DNA from: Candidatus Zhuqueibacterota bacterium 4484_87 | GTDB taxonomy: Bacteria; Zhuqueibacterota; Zhuqueibacteria; Thermofontimicrobiales; Thermofontimicrobiaceae | DNA length: 18,767 nt | Direction: 5' to 3' | Assembly (NCBI GenBank): GCA_002085355.1 | Contig: NATN01000010.1 | Span: 1-18,767 of the forward strand | Notes under the pieces: generated by a model | The model's database searches: none | The model's input: only the letters and a program-made list of their open reading frames with translations | Told to the model about the DNA's origin: nothing | Made by a program: the position numbers and the translations under genes | Part shown: piece after piece, positions 15,698 through 18,767 of the stretch | How the letters are laid out: every line of letters begins with the position of its first letter | Position numbering within the stretch: the first letter of the stretch is position 1

Positions 15698-16996
15698 ATG
15701 CGGAGCGAAATTACAAAAACGAGAAATTATGCGCAAGCGATAGATTATCTTTTTAGTTTGACAAGTTTGGGTTGGAAGCTGGGGCTGAATAAAATTAGGT
15801 CACTGCTGAAAGAAGTCGATAACCCCCATGAAAAATATGGGATTATTCACGTTGGCGGAACTAATGGCAAGGGGTCAACGTCCAGTATGCTAGCTTCGAT
15901 ATTGCAGCATTCAGGCTATCGGACGGGATTGTTTACTTCTCCGCACCTAATTTACGTCGGTGAACGAATGAGGGTAAATGGAGTACCCATTTCCAAAGAC
16001 GAACTTGTTTATTATATTGATAAGCTGGAACCGCTGTTTGAAAAATATAAATGTACTTTTTTTGAGGCTTTGACAGCGATTGGTTTCACATATTTTGCGG
16101 ATAAGAAAGTTGACGTAGCTGTGATTGAAGTCGGACTTGGTGGCAGGTTGGATGCGACGAACGTAGTGAATCCGCTTCTCAGTATTATTACGAATGTCAG
16201 TTTTGACCACATGAGGCAACTGGGCTATGACCGAAAAAGTATTGCCCGAGAAAAAGCCGGAATAATAAAAGAGAATTCAATATGCATCACAAACAATAAG
16301 TACCAAAGCGTAGCACAGGTGCTGCAAGAAGTGAGCAAACAGCAAAATACAAGGCTAATATCTCTTAAGGAACTCATGCGTGTTAACAATGTCGTTTACG
16401 GAGAGAATGGGACGGTTTTTGACCTGGCAATAAACGGCTCGTTTTTTCCAAAGCTGCGCTTGTCTTTGCTCGGCCCGCATCAGGTTGAGAATGCTGCTTT
16501 GGCAGTGTCTGCTGCTAAAATATTGCAAGAACGTTTTTTGCCGTTGAAAAATGATGATATTTATACGGGACTGGATCGGGTGAAGTGGCCCGGAAGGTTG
16601 CAGTTACTTTCGAAAAAACCGCGGTTGTTGTGCGACGTTGCCCACAATCCTGATGGCGCTCGTGCACTGGCAAAATCTATTCAGAAAATATTTCGATATC
16701 GCCGGTTAGTTCTTCTGATGGGAGTGATGCGCGATAAAAAATATAATCAAATAATGAAGCAGTTAGCTCCCTTGGCAGATTCTTTCATTGCCGTGAGCCC
16801 GGATTACCACCGAAGTCTGGATGCAGGTAGGTTGGCACAAGCAGCAAAAAAATATTGCACACATGTGATTAAGTTTGATCATGTCTATCAAGGAGTGGAT
16901 TTTGCCCTGGAGCGTGCGACAGACGATGACTTGATTGTTTGTACGGGATCTCATTTTACAGTGGGTGAAGTTTTGCTGCATTTTGAACAAATTTGA
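15698..16996 (+). CDS. folC: bifunctional folylpolyglutamate/dihydrofolate synthase
   Basis: A Mur-ligase-family enzyme that adds glutamate to dihydropteroate and folates, using ATP, in the cytoplasm. Numbered from ATG 15698 (432 residues), it shows the P-loop HVGGTNGKGS (51-60), TSPHL (80-84), VIEVGLGGRLDATN (142-155), SFDH (168-171) and, in the C-terminal domain, KWPGRLQLL and DVAHNPDGARAL. Length fits the family. ATG 15698 has AGGA (15688-15691) six bases before it. An in-frame ATG at 15668 adds 10 residues but has no well-placed ribosome site; either could be used. It has its own promoter and converges with dsbD. Whether both activities are present cannot be told from sequence alone. Confidence 0.92.
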   Translation: MRSEITKTRNYAQAIDYLFSLTSLGWKLGLNKIRSLLKEVDNPHEKYGIIHVGGTNGKGSTSSMLASILQHSGYRTGLFTSPHLIYVGERMRVNGVPISKDELVYYIDKLEPLFEKYKCTFFEALTAIGFTYFADKKVDVAVIEVGLGGRLDATNVVNPLLSIITNVSFDHMRQLGYDRKSIAREKAGIIKENSICITNNKYQSVAQVLQEVSKQQNTRLISLKELMRVNNVVYGENGTVFDLAINGSFFPKLRLSLLGPHQVENAALAVSAAKILQERFLPLKNDDIYTGLDRVKWPGRLQLLSKKPRLLCDVAHNPDGARALAKSIQKIFRYRRLVLLMGVMRDKKYNQIMKQLAPLADSFIAVSPDYHRSLDAGRLAQAAKKYCTHVIKFDHVYQGVDFALERATDDDLIVCTGSHFTVGEVLLHFEQI

Positions 16997-17115
16997 TGAA
17001 CATTTTTCAAAATAAATATTGAGAAATGGGACTTGTTATTTCTGAAAACCAGACACTGCTAAAACTGTCATGTGTAAAAAGCTTCGGTATCAGTAAACTA
17101 AAAAAGAAATTGCCC

Positions 17116-17160
17116 AAAAAAATCCCTTACAAAGCTGTTTACCAGCGATGCAAGGGATTT
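17116..17160 (-). terminator. intrinsic terminator of the dsbD-like gene, possibly bidirectional
   Basis: AAATCCCTT (17120-17128) and AAGGGATTT (17152-17160) form a 9-pair stem with an inner GCTG/CAGC pairing. On the minus strand it is followed by a T-run (plus-strand A residues 17116-17122), placed 24 bases after the dsbD stop. On the plus strand AATTTT follows, so it may also stop folC transcripts. Nothing else was seen in 16997-17183. Confidence 0.75.
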
Positions 17161-17183
17161 AATTTTCATGCATTGGATAGAAC

Positions 17184-18767
17184 TTATTGTGCTGCTTTGT
17201 CCATCATTGGGAGAAATTTTTCCGGCGGCACAAAGCCAATAGCGCGCAATTCTTTCACTTCCTCCCCTCTTGGATTAATGAAAATGAAAGTAGGCATACC
17301 TGTGACGTTCCATTGGTCCATGAATTTTTTTACTTTTTCACTTGGTTTGGTGCAATCAATTTTGATCATGGTGAAATTTTGAGCTTTTTCGATGACTGCA
17401 TCATCTGAAAAAGTTACGCGATCCATTTCTTTGCAAGGTGCACACCATTCAGCGTAAAAATCCAAGAATACAGGTTTGTCGGGTGCGGCCAATTGCTCAA
17501 CAGTACCTTGCTCGTAGTGAATCCAATCGATCCCAGCTTCTTTCTCTTTCAGCCCGCTGTTGACGAGGACGATACCGAGAATGATTACCAATATTCCGAA
17601 AATCGCTCTGCCGATTTTGAACTTTTTGGTGTAGCCAGGTGAGTGGTCGAGAAATCCCAGCAGCAAACCACCGAAAATTGCCAGTAAGCCGAAAAAGAAA
17701 TTGCTCATATTGGGTACATGTTTCGCTTGCGGCAAGAAGAAATAAAGCGCTACGCCAATGAGCAAAACCCCGAAAAGTTGTTTTACCCAGACCATCCACA
17801 TGCCGGACTGAGGAAGCTTATTAATTAAACCAGAAAAGGTCGCCAAAAATAAGTATGGCAGACCAAGCCCCAATCCCATGATGAAAAACAAAAGCGTGCC
17901 TTTGGCGACAATGCCCAATTTTGCCACGAGACCGACGAGACCGATGATTATTCCCGCGGCACAGGGCGTAATTACGATTCCCACAGTCAGGCCCATTATC
18001 AATGCGCCGATATTTCCCTCGCGGGATTTACCCAACGACGACGACAGCCAGGCAGGAATGGTGATTTCAAATGCGCCAAACATGCTTGCTGCCATTGCGA
18101 GAATAATCACAGTAACAGCGATTACGAACCAGGGGCTTTGAAATAAAAATCCCCATTGTTTTCCGGCGAGCCCGGAAATCAGTCCCAGCGCTGCAAACAC
18201 GATGGCAATTCCCACGACGTAAAACAGCGCCATCACAAACGATGACCCTTTTGAACGACCGCTCTGTCCGCCGAAATAGCCGACAGTCAGCGGAATGACA
18301 GGATAGACGCAGGGCGTCAAGTTAATCGCCAGACCAAAGATGAAAAATGCAAGAATTGCATAAGGCAGTCCTTTTTCCAGCACACGCTTAGCGCGTAATT
18401 CATCCGATGTGAATTCGATTGCATTTTCCGGCTGCTCTTGCTTCACAATTTCCGCCGCAACAATTGCATCGCCTGATTTTTTTTCTTCGGGCGTCGCTTC
18501 TACTTTTTTCACTTCGACGGCGGCCGCCTTTTTGTCTGAAACAAAAAAGGGAATCTCAAAATTTAATGTCTGTGGAGCAAAACAATTTACATCATTACAC
18601 GCTTGAAAGCTGAAACTTCCTCGAAGTACCTGTTTCCCGAGAGCAACAGTCGGAGTGATTTCGGCGGAAGCTTTCACGACAATTTTTCCTTCAAAAACGG
18701 AAAGCAATCCCTCGGAAAAAGAGAATTTCGCTTCCTTCGCTGGAGGATATTTAATTTCGCCTAAATT
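17184..18767 (-). CDS. dsbD: thiol:disulfide interchange protein DsbD (5' end outside window)
   Basis: The frame is open to the right edge, giving 527 visible residues; a TTG at 18705-18707 is internal, since coding-like sequence (KYPPAKEAKFSFSEG) continues before it. DsbD passes electrons from cytoplasmic thioredoxin across the inner membrane to periplasmic disulfide-handling proteins. Visible parts are the end of the alpha domain with CNDVNC (57-62) and a Lys/Glu-rich linker (about 78-118). About eight membrane segments follow, including LTPCVYPVIPL (Cys153) and VITPCAAG (Cys269). The C-terminal thioredoxin domain has WCAPC (441-445) and cis-proline MP (491-492). All three redox cysteine pairs are present, so it should be active. 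The signal peptide lies outside the window. The minus-strand terminator follows the stop. Confidence 0.92.
   Translation of the reverse strand, partial: NLGEIKYPPAKEAKFSFSEGLLSVFEGKIVVKASAEITPTVALGKQVLRGSFSFQACNDVNCFAPQTLNFEIPFFVSDKKAAAVEVKKVEATPEEKKSGDAIVAAEIVKQEQPENAIEFTSDELRAKRVLEKGLPYAILAFFIFGLAINLTPCVYPVIPLTVGYFGGQSGRSKGSSFVMALFYVVGIAIVFAALGLISGLAGKQWGFLFQSPWFVIAVTVIILAMAASMFGAFEITIPAWLSSSLGKSREGNIGALIMGLTVGIVITPCAAGIIIGLVGLVAKLGIVAKGTLLFFIMGLGLGLPYLFLATFSGLINKLPQSGMWMVWVKQLFGVLLIGVALYFFLPQAKHVPNMSNFFFGLLAIFGGLLLGFLDHSPGYTKKFKIGRAIFGILVIILGIVLVNSGLKEKEAGIDWIHYEQGTVEQLAAPDKPVFLDFYAEWCAPCKEMDRVTFSDDAVIEKAQNFTMIKIDCTKPSEKVKKFMDQWNVTGMPTFIFINPRGEEVKELRAIGFVPPEKFLPMMDKAAQ

Noticed and set aside
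17026..17382. Plus-strand open frame of 118 codons between folC and dsbD
   Set aside because: Most of it lies antisense to the thioredoxin domain of dsbD and across its terminator; it has no family-like pattern or ribosome site.
1..18767. CRISPR arrays, tRNA genes, insertion sequences or phage genes
   Set aside because: No regular spaced direct repeats, T-arm-like motifs, transposase or integrase motifs were seen on either strand.

Overview
The window looks like chromosomal DNA from an uncultured Gram-negative bacterium of the FCB group, most like Calditrichota, KSB1 or Marinimicrobia-type lineages. This is inferred, not proven. The reasons are three: a TonB-dependent receptor with a carboxypeptidase-like N-terminal domain, a large secreted protein with an NPY-type C-terminal sorting-like domain, and a PorV/PorQ-family barrel lie together in one operon. 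The DNA is AT-rich. Four intergenic regions carry near-consensus sigma70-type promoters, all with 17-base spacers, and several genes have good Shine-Dalgarno sites. Both points argue against a typical Bacteroidota member.

Layout. Bases 1-110 hold the tail of an unrecognised protein. An 86-base imperfect palindrome (145-230) and a promoter (254-282) precede an M19 membrane-dipeptidase-family gene (335-1432). A lipoprotein trypsin-like serine protease follows (1571-2569). Next is a two-gene sugar unit: a long-form glucose-1-phosphate thymidylyltransferase (2785-3849) and, 10 bases later, a GT4-like glycosyltransferase (3860-5170). A secreted M23 endopeptidase with a long unexplained C-terminal part has its own promoter (5321-7627).

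The 431-base gap 7628-8058 is the most unusual non-coding stretch. A strong promoter (7774-7802) is followed by two long hairpins whose apical parts both carry GGGGCCA. A third hairpin followed by six T residues ends at 7982, upstream of the receptor start. This is either a small RNA gene or a transcription-attenuating leader for the operon that follows.

The operon 8059-15451 encodes the receptor, a 1061-residue secreted protein and the PorV/PorQ-like protein, and closes with a textbook terminator (15487-15522). By analogy with type IX secretion, the PorV-like protein may capture or shuttle the C-terminal domain of the secreted protein; how the receptor takes part is unknown. folC (15698-16996) has its own promoter and converges on a dsbD-like thiol:disulfide interchange gene on the minus strand, which runs off the right edge. 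A hairpin between them serves as terminator for dsbD.

The envelope theme is clear (peptidoglycan hydrolase, protease, glycan synthesis, disulfide handling, outer-membrane transport). No tRNA, rRNA, insertion sequence, CRISPR array or phage gene was seen.
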